Shown here: positions 19,399-27,941 of the stretch, piece by piece
Layout: each line of letters opens with the position of its first letter
Position numbering within the stretch: position 1 is the stretch's first letter
Assembly: GCA_963727245.1 (NCBI GenBank)
Contig: CAVSFO010000015.1
Span: 36,573-100,572, forward strand
Source: JBKQVT01 sp963727245
GTDB lineage: Bacteria > Planctomycetota > Planctomycetia > Pirellulales > Thermoguttaceae
Length of the DNA stretch: 64,000 nt
Direction: 5' to 3'
The notes under the pieces: generated by a model
The model's input: the letters and a program-made list of their open reading frames with translations, nothing else
Database searches by the model: none
Told to the model about the DNA's origin: nothing
Program-made: the position numbers and the translations under genes

Positions 19399-19631
19399 CG
19401 ACAGCGCTAAGTACACCACGGAGACACGGAGTTCACGGAGTGCAAAAGCAAAGGTATCAATGGGTTGCGGCTAATCCTGTTCCATCGATGCGCTACGATG
19501 ACGAAGGGTTGCGGATGATCTTCCGTCAGAATCGGGTAGCCATGCCATGTTCTGCCCTTTTTTTGCCTTCTCTCCGTGTCCTCCGTGTCTCCGTGGTCAA
19601 CTTCCGTCGGCACTGCAAGTTAGCGCTGTCG
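19399..19631. mobile_element. MITE-like element, copy 1
   Basis: About 233 bases bounded by perfect 12-bp inverted termini CGACAGCGCTAA (19399-19410) and TTAGCGCTGTCG (19620-19631), with inner inverted segments CCACGGAGACACGGAG and CTCCGTGTCTCCGTGG. A second copy, inverted and highly similar along its whole length, is at 38188-38418. No transposase. Both copies hold a short open frame reading QKQRYQWVAANPVPS-like sequence, but the differences between copies include as many amino-acid-changing as silent sites, so I do not call it a gene. Confidence 0.72.
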
Positions 19632-19774
19632 CACTAAGAGCCCTGAGAGGACAACGGAACACTGATTTCCGCTAATCTTCGCTGATTTCTCCCATAAGTG
19701 TCGATTAGCGAAGATTAGCGTTCCCTTATCTTCTACCTTCCTCCCCCGCGCCCTGCGTCTCTGCGCGAGCCTCG

Positions 19775-19803
19775 TTCGTTTTCGAGGTGGATTCGGTTAT
19801 AAT
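19775..19803 (+). promoter_or_regulatory. Promoter with TATAAT 6 bases before ATG (leaderless candidate)
   Basis: TATAAT at 19798-19803, with a weak TTCGTT (19775-19780) at 17-base spacing. The ATG of the LRR gene starts at 19810, so the expected transcription start falls on or next to the start codon. The paralogue at 31818 has TATATT at the same distance. There is no Shine-Dalgarno in either case. Confidence 0.5.
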
Positions 19804-19809
19804 ACCGTC

Positions 19810-21006
19810 ATGGCCGACGCCCCTGAACGTCCGTGCGAGACCCGTCGCCGCTGGTTCCGGCCCACGCCGGGCTGGTGCGTGCTCGGACTGCTGGCGGTCG
19901 AGGGTGTTCTGCTTCTTTCCGAGCGGTTCGAGTGGTTCGCCTTCAACCGGCACAAGGGCTACACGGTGCTGATCGCCGTGGCCACCGTCAGCGCGGCCTT
20001 CCTGCTAATGTTCCTCTGGTTCTTGGCCGCCCTGGTTTTCCGCTGGCGGTTCCAGTTCAGCATCCTCTCGCTGCTCGGGCTGGCCGTGGTCGTTGCGCTC
20101 GTCTGCGGTCGGTTTTTTCCGGAGAGGGAGCAGGCGAGCCTTCAGCGGGAAGCGGTGGCGGCGATTCGGACCCTGGGCGGGACAGTTACCTATGACTACG
20201 AGGCGGAAGACTTGGCGCGCGATCTGGCGTATCAAACCGGCCAGGGCCCGCCCGTGCCGCCGGGACCGCCAAATCCACCGGGGCCGACGTGGGCGCGCGG
20301 GCTGCTTGGGGTGGACTTCTTTGCCGATGTGACCGGAGTCGGGTATCAGAAGCCGGCGTTCTCGATCCATGGGTCCGGTCCAAACCCGATCTCGGACCGC
20401 TGCTTGGTCCCAATCGGGAGGCTTCAACGGTTGGATGAATTGGACCTCGAGTGCTCCCACGTCTCGGACGGGTGCCTGGTAAAGCTCCAGGGGCTGACGC
20501 GCCTTCGGACCTTGAACCTGGCCGAGACCGAGGTCATGGACTCCGGTCTTTGCGTTGTGCGGAAACTAACCCGGCTGGAGGTGTTGAATCTGCGTTTCAC
20601 TCGGGTCTCGGACCTCGGACTCGACAGTCTTGTGGGGCTGACCCACCTCCGAGAACTGGACCTCTCGTTCACTCCCGTGACGGACGCTGGCTTGGAACAG
20701 CTAACGGGGCTCGGTGCGCTTCGGGACCTCGACCTTTCGGGGACTCATGTGACCGCCGGGGGCGTGAGGAAGCTCCAGCGCGCGCTGCCGATGTGCGACA
20801 TTGCCTCCCCTTGGACGAGCGCGACGCACGCGGCGAGAACCGGTTTCGGCCGCGGGGCGAACGTGCGCGCGGTGATGGTTACCCCCGACATCAGTCACGG
20901 GGCCGGCGTGGACGCGGGGGAAAACAGCACGAGTTGGCACTTGGCCCCGGATGAAAACTGGCTGCGTACAGATCGCGGCGGACCTGCGACAAAACGCGGC
21001 CAATAA
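19810..21006 (+). CDS. Membrane-anchored LRR protein, paralogue of 31818-32828
   Basis: 398 residues. N-terminal region with two membrane helices (VLGLLAVEGVLLLSERFEW; a second around residues 55-75) followed by the conserved VFRWRFQFSILSLLGLAVVV, then a Pro-rich stretch (VPPGPPNPPGPTW) and about six LRRs of the VSDxGLxxLxGLTxLRxLDL type at residues 195-330. The last 65 residues lack the repeat pattern and do not match the paralogue, so a frame error near 20810 is possible. N-terminal identity to the protein at 31818 is high, showing recent duplication. Function unknown; probably protein binding at the membrane. Confidence 0.72.
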   Translation: MADAPERPCETRRRWFRPTPGWCVLGLLAVEGVLLLSERFEWFAFNRHKGYTVLIAVATVSAAFLLMFLWFLAALVFRWRFQFSILSLLGLAVVVALVCGRFFPEREQASLQREAVAAIRTLGGTVTYDYEAEDLARDLAYQTGQGPPVPPGPPNPPGPTWARGLLGVDFFADVTGVGYQKPAFSIHGSGPNPISDRCLVPIGRLQRLDELDLECSHVSDGCLVKLQGLTRLRTLNLAETEVMDSGLCVVRKLTRLEVLNLRFTRVSDLGLDSLVGLTHLRELDLSFTPVTDAGLEQLTGLGALRDLDLSGTHVTAGGVRKLQRALPMCDIASPWTSATHAARTGFGRGANVRAVMVTPDISHGAGVDAGENSTSWHLAPDENWLRTDRGGPATKRGQ

Positions 21007-21173
21007 TTTGCGACCGTGGCCAGCGGCCTTTCATCAAGGCTGCGGCGAAATTCAGCAGAATACCCTTCCTCCCCCCGCGGCTCTGCGTCTCTGCGCGAGA
21101 ATTGCCGGGCTTACGCGCCCGATGCTCTCCATTCCCTCACCCGCCCCGTACCCGCCCCGCCGGGCGGGGGGGA

Positions 21174-21202
21174 TTGCGGGCAGCGGCCGCCCCGTCTATA
21201 CT
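21174..21202 (+). promoter_or_regulatory. Sigma-70-like promoter TTGCGG-N17-TATACT
   Basis: TTGCGG at 21174-21179, TATACT at 21197-21202, 17-base spacer. Transcription would start near 21209, about 48 bases before the ATG of the secreted repeat protein at 21257, preceded by CCCTGAGGTGA as ribosome binding site. Confidence 0.55.
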
Positions 21203-21256
21203 GTAGGACGTTGGCAGTCGTTTCCTGTGTCTCTCTCGAACCCCCTGAGGTGAATC

Positions 21257-23143
21257 ATGAAAAAGTCGCTCTTGCTGGCACTCGGACTGGCTTTGGCCGG
21301 CGGCCTGGGTTGGGTCGCGGCGGCACGCGCCGAACCGCTCAACTTCGCCCAGGTCCCGGGCGATGCCAAGTGGCTCGTCCACGTCGACGTTGACGCCGCG
21401 CGGGCGTCCACCGTCGTCGATAAGGCCTGGAAGAAGGGCCTCGAACTCAATAAAGACGCCCAGGGCCACCTGGACAAGCTCCGCGAAAAAATCGGCTTCG
21501 ACATCTGCAAAGACCTGCACGGGCTGACCGCCTACGGCAAGGAGCCCGGCAAGCATACCGGCGTGCTGATCGTCAACGCCAAGTTCGACGAGAAGCTCCT
21601 CCGGGAGAAGGCCGAGAAGGCGCCGGACCACAAGGTGACGAAGTTCGAGTCCTACGACCTGCACAGTTGGACCGAAAAGCATCACGGCCCGGCCCGCACC
21701 GTCTGGGGCACGCTCTACAAGCCGGACCTGCTGCTGTTTGCCAGCAGCGAGGACGAGTTGAAAGGGGCCCTGGCGGTGTTGGACGGCAAGTCGCCGGGCA
21801 TCGACGACGAGGCGCGGCTGAAGGGCGACATCAAGCCGGGCACGATCCTGCTGATGAGGGCCACCGGACTGGGCAAGGCCGATCTGCACGTCAACTGTGA
21901 GTTGGCGAAGTACGTCGAGGCGGCCCGTTTCAGCCTGGGCGAGGACGGGGGCGCGTCGTTCTTCACGGCCAAGGTCGTCGCCAAGGACGCGGAGGTCGCC
22001 GAGAATTTGAAGGAGGTCGTCGACGGCGCCAAGGCGTTGGCCGTTTTTCACGTCGGCAGCGACGCCAAGGCGAAGGCTTTGATTGCTGCCCTGAGCGTGA
22101 CGACCAAGGGCCGCGCGCTGACGATCAAGTGGAAGGCCCCGGCCGACGACGTTTGGAAGCAGGTGGAGAAGCACGCCAAGTGGCTGGCCGAGTGGCGAAA
22201 GAGAATGCACCCGCCCGCAAAGAAGCCCGCGCCGGCAGGGGAGAAGCCCGCGCCGGGGAAGATGGAAAAAACGCCCGGCGGATCGGCTTACCACCCCGGG
22301 CCGGGCTGGGGCCAGGGTTTCTTCAAGAACGTGGACCTGACGAAGGAGCAGCAGGCGAAACTGGCCGATATTGGGAAGCAGAACGGACCGAAGTTCAAGG
22401 CGGCGTGGGAGAAGATGGAGAGCATCCCGACCGCCGAGCAGAAGAAGGCCCGCGACCAGGCATTCAAGGCGGCGATGGCTGCCGGCAAGAAGGGCAAGGA
22501 GGTGTGGGACGCCGCCGAGGCGGCGATGAAGCTTACCGACGAGCAAAAGACCAAGCTGGCCGAGGCCCGGAAGCAGTGGGGCGATTTGTGGAAGGAGTCC
22601 GGTGAAAAGTTCCGCGCCATCTTGACGCCCGAGCAGCAGAAGAAGCTCCCGCCGCTCCCGCCGCCCTGGGGCAAGCCAGCCGAGAAGCCGGCGGAGAAGC
22701 CCGCGCCGGGGAAGATGGAAAAGATGCCGGGCGGATCGCCTAACCGGCCTGCGCCGGGCCCGAGTTTCTTCAAAAACTTGAACCTGACGCCCGAGCAGGA
22801 GACGAAACTGGCCGATCTCAGGAAGGAGTTCGACCCGAAGTTCAAAGCGGCGCGGGAGAAGATGGAGAGCGTTCTGACCGATGAACAGAAGAAGGCCCGC
22901 GGCGAGGCGATGAAGACGGCCCGGGACGCCGGCAAGAAGGGCAAGGACGTGTGGGACGCGGCCGAGGCGGCGATGAAGCTTAGCGACGAGCAGAAGACCA
23001 AGCTATCCGACGCCCGCAAGGAGATGGGCGATTTGTACAAGGAGTTCGACAAGAAGTTTCGCGCCTTCTTGACGCCGGAGCAGCAGGACAAGCTTCGGCC
23101 GCCGCGCGGGGGCAAGGAAGGCGCGAAGCCGGCAGGGAAATGA
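21257..23143 (+). CDS. Secreted protein with two Spy/CpxP-like helical repeats
   Basis: 628 residues. Signal peptide MKKSLLLALGLALAGGLGWV ending near AARAE. Residues 27-320 form a mixed alpha/beta domain of unknown family that I have no name for. From about 355 two near-duplicate domains of about 125 residues follow (FFKNVDLTKEQQAKLADIGK and FFKNLNLTPEQETKLADLRK), each with LTxEQ..KL helical motifs and KKARDxA and VWDAAEAAMKL segments like Spy/CpxP periplasmic chaperone helices, separated by Lys/Pro linkers (EKPAPGKMEK). The likely location is the periplasm. The domain duplication is recent, judging from matching DNA. Chaperone or stress role is inference. Confidence 0.75.
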   Translation: MKKSLLLALGLALAGGLGWVAAARAEPLNFAQVPGDAKWLVHVDVDAARASTVVDKAWKKGLELNKDAQGHLDKLREKIGFDICKDLHGLTAYGKEPGKHTGVLIVNAKFDEKLLREKAEKAPDHKVTKFESYDLHSWTEKHHGPARTVWGTLYKPDLLLFASSEDELKGALAVLDGKSPGIDDEARLKGDIKPGTILLMRATGLGKADLHVNCELAKYVEAARFSLGEDGGASFFTAKVVAKDAEVAENLKEVVDGAKALAVFHVGSDAKAKALIAALSVTTKGRALTIKWKAPADDVWKQVEKHAKWLAEWRKRMHPPAKKPAPAGEKPAPGKMEKTPGGSAYHPGPGWGQGFFKNVDLTKEQQAKLADIGKQNGPKFKAAWEKMESIPTAEQKKARDQAFKAAMAAGKKGKEVWDAAEAAMKLTDEQKTKLAEARKQWGDLWKESGEKFRAILTPEQQKKLPPLPPPWGKPAEKPAEKPAPGKMEKMPGGSPNRPAPGPSFFKNLNLTPEQETKLADLRKEFDPKFKAAREKMESVLTDEQKKARGEAMKTARDAGKKGKDVWDAAEAAMKLSDEQKTKLSDARKEMGDLYKEFDKKFRAFLTPEQQDKLRPPRGGKEGAKPAGK

Positions 23144-23163
23144 CCGGCGGGAAGACCAGCAGC

Positions 23164-23239
23164 GTAGGTCAGGCACCCCGTGCCTGACGGAATGCTCGCG
23201 GAATCCGAGGGGATGTCAGGCACGGGGTGCCTGACCTAC
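23164..23239. repeat. Paired palindrome, GTAGGTCAGGCAC family copy 1
   Basis: Arm GTAGGTCAGGCACCCCGTGC..(23164-23188) and its exact reverse complement (23215-23239) separated by 26 bases. Each arm is itself nearly palindromic (GTCAGGCAC-CCC-GTGCCTGAC), so the unit can fold as a cruciform or cloverleaf. Other copies: 26338-26407 and 44775-44849. Confidence 0.85.
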
Positions 23240-23264
23240 GAGATTTGCGCCCCTGAATCTTGCG

Positions 23265-23600
23265 TCAGCGCTGGTCCGCACAGGGCAGATGATGGGCCGG
23301 ACAGTGCGAGCAATCGCCGCTGCCGCCGCCTTCCAACGGCTGGACGACCTCCAGCCGCCGGGTGTCGACGACCGCCGGGGGCGGCTCGTCGGCCAGCTTC
23401 GCCACGACGTGCCAGGTCGCGCCGGGGTGGTCCATATTCTGCTGATTCAGGCTGCGGACCGTCGCCACCGCCTGCGGGTAGGTTACCAACTCGCAGGCCA
23501 TCTGCTCGCGGGCCTGCGCAAGACACTTGGGCACGTCCAGCGGCGTGTTGGGTTCCCAGCCGTCGGGCCACCAGACCGTCGTCACCAAGTAGCCGGCCAT
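23265..23600 (-). CDS. Conserved-looking small hypothetical protein
   Basis: 111 residues. The ATG at 23600 has AAGGAG 7 bases upstream, which decides the start. The body (VTTVWWPDGWEPNTPLDV, YPQAVATVRSLNQQNM) has ordinary amino-acid composition and looks like real protein, and the C-terminus is Cys/His-rich (CSHCPAHHLPC), a possible metal site. I do not recognise the family. It stands alone between the secreted repeat protein and carbonic anhydrase. Confidence 0.62.
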   Translation of the reverse strand: MAGYLVTTVWWPDGWEPNTPLDVPKCLAQAREQMACELVTYPQAVATVRSLNQQNMDHPGATWHVVAKLADEPPPAVVDTRRLEVVQPLEGGGSGDCSHCPAHHLPCADQR

Positions 23601-23615
23601 GCAAGACTCCTTAGC

Positions 23616-23639
23616 GTTTCCGAAGGGGACAGTCCCCAG
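23616..23639. repeat. 24-bp dispersed repeat with GGGGACAGTCCCC hairpin, copy 1
   Basis: Sequence beginning GTTTCCGAAGGGGACAGTCC. The identical 24 bases occur at 57052-57075. The GGGGAC..GTCCCC part is palindromic. It lies in the leader of the small gene at 23265-23600. Confidence 0.7.
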
Positions 23640-23836
23640 GTCGAATGATGCCGCTTCGCCAACAATCTAACACGTATCGGCGTCCGGAACAAGGCGGGGA
23701 TGGCCCCGCGGGAGCGGGGTGGTCCAGCCCTCCCCGGTGCGCCCGCTTGACTCGGCCTGGGATACATCATAGCCTTTATCACCGGCGGCCGAGCGCCTGG
23801 GCGTACTGCCAGGCCCGCTGCAAAGGAGAATCTGCA

Positions 23837-24556
23837 ATGAGAAAATTGGCGGCCTTTCTTGTGGTCTCGATCTGCCTGTGGGCGCCGGCGGGGCTGATGC
23901 CGGCGGCCGACCAGGCGACCGGCGTGACGGCCGAGGAGGCGATCCGCAGCTTGACCGAGGGCAATGCCCGGTTTGCCGAGGGCAAGAGCACCCATCCCAA
24001 CGCCGACTCGGCCCGCCGCACCGAGACCGCCCAGAGCGGGCAGCGCCCCCTGGCCACGGTGCTGGCCTGCGCCGATTCGCGCTCGCCGGTCGAGATCGTC
24101 TTCGATCGGGGGATCGGCGATCTCTTCGTCGTCCGGGTGGCCGGCAACGTCTGCGGCGTCGATGAGCAAGGCTCGATCGAGTACGGCGTCGAGAAACTGG
24201 GCACGCCGCTGGTGCTGGTCCTGGGCCACAGCGACTGCGGCGCGGTCAGCGCGGCCGTGAGCGGCGCGGAACTCCACGGCAGCATCAAGCGACTGGTCGG
24301 CAAGATCGTCCCGGCGGTCGTCGACGCCCAGAGCGCGCAGCCGGGGCTGCACGGCAAGGAGCTTTTGCGGGCGGCCACGGTGGCAAACGTGTGGCACTCG
24401 ATCGCGGAGCTGCTGCAGGGCAGTCCGATGACGCGGCGTTACGTACAGTCGGGCAAGCTCAAGGTGCTGGGCGCGATCTACAACCTGGAGAGCGGGAAAG
24501 TCGAGTGGCTCGGCGAGCATCCGAGGCAGAAGCAGTTGCTCGAAGCCGCGCCTTGA
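23837..24556 (+). CDS. Beta-class carbonic anhydrase, exported
   Basis: 239 residues. ATG at 23837 preceded by AAAGGAG. An N-terminal signal peptide (MRKLAAFLVVSICLWAPAG) implies export, unlike most beta enzymes. Zinc ligands and catalytic residues are all present: C78 and the D80-R82 dyad in ACADSRSP, H131 and C134 in GHSDCGAVS. It interconverts CO2 and bicarbonate. It is followed 120 bases later by acetolactate synthase, which releases CO2, but a functional link is speculation. Confidence 0.9.
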   Translation: MRKLAAFLVVSICLWAPAGLMPAADQATGVTAEEAIRSLTEGNARFAEGKSTHPNADSARRTETAQSGQRPLATVLACADSRSPVEIVFDRGIGDLFVVRVAGNVCGVDEQGSIEYGVEKLGTPLVLVLGHSDCGAVSAAVSGAELHGSIKRLVGKIVPAVVDAQSAQPGLHGKELLRAATVANVWHSIAELLQGSPMTRRYVQSGKLKVLGAIYNLESGKVEWLGEHPRQKQLLEAAP

Positions 24557-24676
24557 GCGAGAAATTGCCGGTTTTTTGCTAGAATGGCTTGGCAATCGTC
24601 TGCTGGGCGCGTAAGATTCAGTTGCGGCGGCAAGGTTGCGGCCTGCGCTTGTCGGAAACTGAGGCGGAAAATTACG

Positions 24677-26311
24677 ATGAAAGCCGCTGAACTGTTCGTG
24701 CGCTGCCTGGAAAATGAGGATGTCAAGTACATTTTCGGCATTCCCGGCGAGGAAAACATCGACATCATGGACGTCCTTCTGGACAGTCCCATTCGCTTCA
24801 TCGCCACCCGCCACGAGCAGGGCGCCGCCTTCATGGCCGACGTGTACGGCCGGCTGACGGGCAGGGCGGGGGTATGCCTGGCGACGCTGGGGCCCGGGGC
24901 CACGAACCTCGTGACCGGGGTGGCCGACGCCAACATGGACCGGGCGCCGCTGGTGGCCATTTCGGGCCAGGCCGCCACCACGCGGATGCACAAGGAGAGC
25001 CACCAGGCCCTGGACCTGGTGAACCTCTTCGAGCCGATCTCGAAATTCAGCACCCAGGTGGTGCATCCGGAGACGATCCCCGAGGTGGTCCGCAAGGCCT
25101 TCAAGCAGGCGGAGATGGAGAAGCCGGGGGTCAGCTTCATCGACTTTCCCGAGGACGTGGCGCGGATGAACGTCGAGGGGAAGCAGCCGCTGCGGGTGCA
25201 GCGGCCCATCCAGTCGGTGCCGCCGCCGCAGAAGATCCGCCAGGCGGCCGACATCATTTCCAACGCCCGCTACCCGCTCATCATGGCGGGCAACGGCGTG
25301 ATCCGCGCCCGGGCCGCCCGGCAATTGCTGGCCTTCGCCGAGCGGCTGCACATTCCCGTGGCCTCGACGTTCATGGCCAAGGGAGTGGTGCCGTTTTCGC
25401 ACTGCGTTTGGCTGGGGGCGGTGGGGATGCAGGCGCACGATTACGTGGCCTGCGGCTTCGACCGCGCCGACGTGATCATCTGCGTCGGCTACGACATGGT
25501 CGAGTATCCGCCCAGCTTTTGGCATCCCAGCAAGGACCGGCAGATCGTGCACGTCGATTCGGCCCCGGCCGAGGTGGACGAGCACTACATCGTGGCCTGC
25601 GGCGTGTTGGGCGACATCGGCGCGTCGCTGGAGGGCATTGTGGCCCTGGCGCGGCCGCAGCGGCACTATCCGGCCGCCGGCCTGTGGCAGGCGATCATGA
25701 ACGAATTGTGCCAGTACGCCAACGATGATTGCTGCCCGATGAAGCCGCAGCGGATCGTTTGGGACTTGCAGCGGGTGCTGGCCGCCGAGTGCAACGTGGT
25801 CTGCGACGTCGGCGCCCACAAGGTCTGGATGGCCCGGCTCTATCAGCCGGAGCGGCCGAATTCCTGCATCATCTCCAACGGCTTTGCGGCCATGGGCATC
25901 GGCGTCCCCGGCGCCATCGCCGCCAAGCTCGCCTTTCCCGAGCGGCCGGCCGTGGCCGTGACCGGCGACGCGGGCTTCATGATGAATTCGCAAGAGATCG
26001 AAACGGCGCTGCGGATCGGCGCGCCGATCGTGATCCTGATTTGGAACGACAACGGCTACGGGCTGATCGAGTGGCACCAACTGCGCCATTTCGGCCGGCC
26101 GGCGTACGTCCGCTTCGGCAATCCCGACTTTGTGAAGTATGCCGAGAGCTTCGGCGCCAAGGGATACCGCGTGGGAGCGGCCGACGAGTTGCGGCCGATT
26201 TTGCAGCAGGCCCTGGCCGACAACACGGTCGTGGTCATCGACTGCCCGGTGGACTACTCCGAGAACATGAAGCTGACGGAGAAGCTCAGCAAGATGGTTT
26301 GCCCGGTGTGA
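24677..26311 (+). CDS. alsS: Acetolactate synthase, catabolic type
   Basis: 544 residues, TPP-dependent enzyme condensing two pyruvates to acetolactate with loss of CO2. Landmarks: catalytic Glu E47 in RHEQGAAFMADVYGRLTG, the AlsS-type GIPGEENIDI and RMHKESHQALDLVNLF segments, a central Rossmann-like domain, and the TPP/Mg motif GDAGFMMNSQEIETAL...WNDNGYG at about 430-460. The ATG at 24677 is chosen because the family N-terminus begins there; the frame is open further upstream. No small regulatory subunit and no decarboxylase lie beside it, so acetoin versus branched-chain amino acid role is undecided. Confidence 0.9.
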   Translation: MKAAELFVRCLENEDVKYIFGIPGEENIDIMDVLLDSPIRFIATRHEQGAAFMADVYGRLTGRAGVCLATLGPGATNLVTGVADANMDRAPLVAISGQAATTRMHKESHQALDLVNLFEPISKFSTQVVHPETIPEVVRKAFKQAEMEKPGVSFIDFPEDVARMNVEGKQPLRVQRPIQSVPPPQKIRQAADIISNARYPLIMAGNGVIRARAARQLLAFAERLHIPVASTFMAKGVVPFSHCVWLGAVGMQAHDYVACGFDRADVIICVGYDMVEYPPSFWHPSKDRQIVHVDSAPAEVDEHYIVACGVLGDIGASLEGIVALARPQRHYPAAGLWQAIMNELCQYANDDCCPMKPQRIVWDLQRVLAAECNVVCDVGAHKVWMARLYQPERPNSCIISNGFAAMGIGVPGAIAAKLAFPERPAVAVTGDAGFMMNSQEIETALRIGAPIVILIWNDNGYGLIEWHQLRHFGRPAYVRFGNPDFVKYAESFGAKGYRVGAADELRPILQQALADNTVVVIDCPVDYSENMKLTEKLSKMVCPV

Positions 26312-26337
26312 GCCGGTCCGGCAGGGGAAGGACCGCG

Positions 26338-26407
26338 GTAGGTCAGGCACCCCGTGCCTGACTGCCCCTGGGCGAAAACGTGTCAGGCACGCCCGTGCCT
26401 GACCTAC
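26338..26407. repeat. Paired palindrome, GTAGGTCAGGCAC family copy 2
   Basis: Arms GTAGGTCAGGCACCCCGTGC.. and its complement ending GCCTGACCTAC, with one base changed in the second arm. It lies 26 bases after the alsS stop, in the gap before the aldehyde dehydrogenase. Confidence 0.82.
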
Positions 26408-26419
26408 GTCTGGCGGCGC

Positions 26420-26444
26420 AAAGCACTGGCAAAGCCAGTGGCAC
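26420..26444. repeat. Half unit of the GTGCCACTGGC family
   Basis: AAAGCACTGGCAAAGCCAGT followed by GGCAC; a single arm, not the usual pair. The arm is itself a hairpin (CACTGGC-AAA-GCCAGTG). Same sequence as the second arm in the array at 61771-62235. Confidence 0.75.
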
Positions 26445-26463
26445 CCGCGCGACAACCGGCCAT

Positions 26464-26490
26464 TGAAAATTGCGCACTTCCGCCTAAAAT
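26464..26490 (+). promoter_or_regulatory. Possible promoter TTGAAA-N15-TAAAAT
   Basis: TTGAAA at 26464-26469 and TAAAAT at 26485-26490, 8 bases before the aldehyde dehydrogenase ATG at 26499. Transcription would start almost at the start codon, so this would be a leaderless or very short leader mRNA. It would drive the aldehyde dehydrogenase and sdhCAB run. Confidence 0.4.
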
Positions 26491-26498
26491 AGACTGTC

Positions 26499-27941
26499 AT
26501 GGCAGAGCACTTTCCGTTGCTGGTTCCCGGGGCTGAGGCCGAAGGGCGGGACGTCGAGGTCTTCGCCCCGCTGGATCGGTCGCTGATTGCCACGGTCGCC
26601 TGCGCCGGAGCGGAGGGCATCCAGCGGGCGTTGCAGACGGCTTACGCGCTCTTCCGGGACCGCGACCGCTGGCTGAGTCCGGCCCGGCGAATCGACATCC
26701 TGCGGCGTGCGGCCGCCCTCATGCAGGAGCGCCGCGAGGAATTGGCGCTGGGGGCCGCCCGCGAGGGCGGAAAACCCCTGGTCGATTCGCTCGTCGAGGT
26801 CGATCGGGCCATCGACGGCGTCCGGCTCTGCGTCGAGTGCCTTCGCACCCAGAGCGGCCGGGAGATTCCCATGGGCTTGAACGCCGCCTCGGCCGGGCGG
26901 CTCGCCTTCACCCGCCGCGAACCCGTCGGGGTCGTGGTCGCCTTCAGCGCCTTCAATCACCCCCTGAACCTGATCGTCCACCAGGTGGGTCCGGCGCTGG
27001 CGGCGGGCTGCCCGGTGATCGTGAAGCCGGCCAAAGCGACGCCGCTGTCGTGCTGGCGATTCGTGCGGATCCTCCGCGAGGCCGGCCTGCCGGACGAGTG
27101 GTGCCAGGCGCTTTTGACCGGCCGGGGCGAGCTGAATCGCCAGTTGGCCTGCGACCGCCGCGTGGGGTTCTTCAGTTTCATCGGCAGCGCGGCGGTGGGC
27201 TGGATGCTGCGGTCGCAATTGGCCCCCGGCACGCGCTGCTCGCTGGAGCACGGCGGCGTGGCCCCGGTGCTGGTGGCCGCCGACGCCGATCTGGACGGCA
27301 TGACGCCGCTGCTAATCAAGGGGAGCTTTTATCATGCCGGGCAGGTTTGCGTCTCCGTGCAGCGGATTTTCGCCGCCCGGCAGATCGCCGACCGCCTGGC
27401 CGCCGCCTTGGCCCAGCAGGCCGGCGGGCTGAAGGTGGGCGATCCCACGTTGCCCGACACGCAGGTCGGCCCGCTGATTCGCGAGTCGGAAGTAGCGCGG
27501 GTGGGCCAATGGGTGGAGGAGGCGGTCGTGGGCGGGGCGCAACTGCGTTGCGGCGGCCGTCGGCTGGGCCCGACCTGCTATGCCCCCACCGTGCTCTTCA
27601 ACCCGCCGGCCGACGCCCGGGTGATGACCCACGAGGTCTTCGGCCCGGTGGTCTGCGTGGTCCCCTGCGACGGCCTGGACGAGGCGATTGCCCGGGCCAA
27701 TGGCCTCCCCTATGCGTTCCAGGCGGCGGTCTTCACCCGCGACCTGGACACGGCCCTGCGGGCGGCGCGGCGACTGGACGCCTCGGCGGTCATGATCAAC
27801 GACCACACGGCCTTTCGCGTCGACTGGATGCCCTTTGCCGGGCTGCGGGAATCGGGCTTGGGTGTCGGCGGCATTCCTTATACGATGGCGGAAATGCAGA
27901 TCGAGAAGCTCGTGGTGATTCGCAGCAAGGAACTCCACTGA
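26499..27941 (+). CDS. NAD(P)-dependent aldehyde dehydrogenase
   Basis: 480 residues, ALDH superfamily, oxidising an aldehyde to the acid in the cytoplasm. Visible: the substrate-entry/NAD segment PVGVVVAFSAFNHPLNLIVH, VIVKPAKATPLSC (the KPS-like cofactor Lys), catalytic general base E250 in LEHGGVAPVLV and nucleophile C284 in HAGQVCVSVQRI. The AGQVCxSVQR form is typical of the lactaldehyde/phosphonoacetaldehyde dehydrogenase-like branch, but the substrate is uncertain. The last base of its TGA is the first base of the sdhC ATG, so it heads a four-gene unit with succinate dehydrogenase. Confidence 0.88.
   Translation: MAEHFPLLVPGAEAEGRDVEVFAPLDRSLIATVACAGAEGIQRALQTAYALFRDRDRWLSPARRIDILRRAAALMQERREELALGAAREGGKPLVDSLVEVDRAIDGVRLCVECLRTQSGREIPMGLNAASAGRLAFTRREPVGVVVAFSAFNHPLNLIVHQVGPALAAGCPVIVKPAKATPLSCWRFVRILREAGLPDEWCQALLTGRGELNRQLACDRRVGFFSFIGSAAVGWMLRSQLAPGTRCSLEHGGVAPVLVAADADLDGMTPLLIKGSFYHAGQVCVSVQRIFAARQIADRLAAALAQQAGGLKVGDPTLPDTQVGPLIRESEVARVGQWVEEAVVGGAQLRCGGRRLGPTCYAPTVLFNPPADARVMTHEVFGPVVCVVPCDGLDEAIARANGLPYAFQAAVFTRDLDTALRAARRLDASAVMINDHTAFRVDWMPFAGLRESGLGVGGIPYTMAEMQIEKLVVIRSKELH

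Larger units (their letters stand above)
19218..19809. other. Repeat-rich intergenic region
   Basis: 592 bases without a convincing gene. In order: a terminator (19257-19298), one arm of the CTCGCGCAGAGACGC family (19350-19378), a MITE-like element (19399-19631), a near-perfect 17-base inverted repeat CGCTAATCTTCGCTGAT / ATTAGCGAAGATTAGCG (19670-19686 and 19704-19720), the opposite-facing CTCTGCGTCTCTGCGCGAG arm (19741-19772) and the promoter of the LRR gene. Confidence 0.6.

Noticed and set aside
19440..19637. Small gene conserved in two MITE-like copies
   Set aside because: Starts with GTG and no ribosome binding site, and differences between copies are not biased to silent sites.
23582..26620. 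Very long minus-strand open frame
   Set aside because: Antisense to carbonic anhydrase and acetolactate synthase; no recognisable domain.
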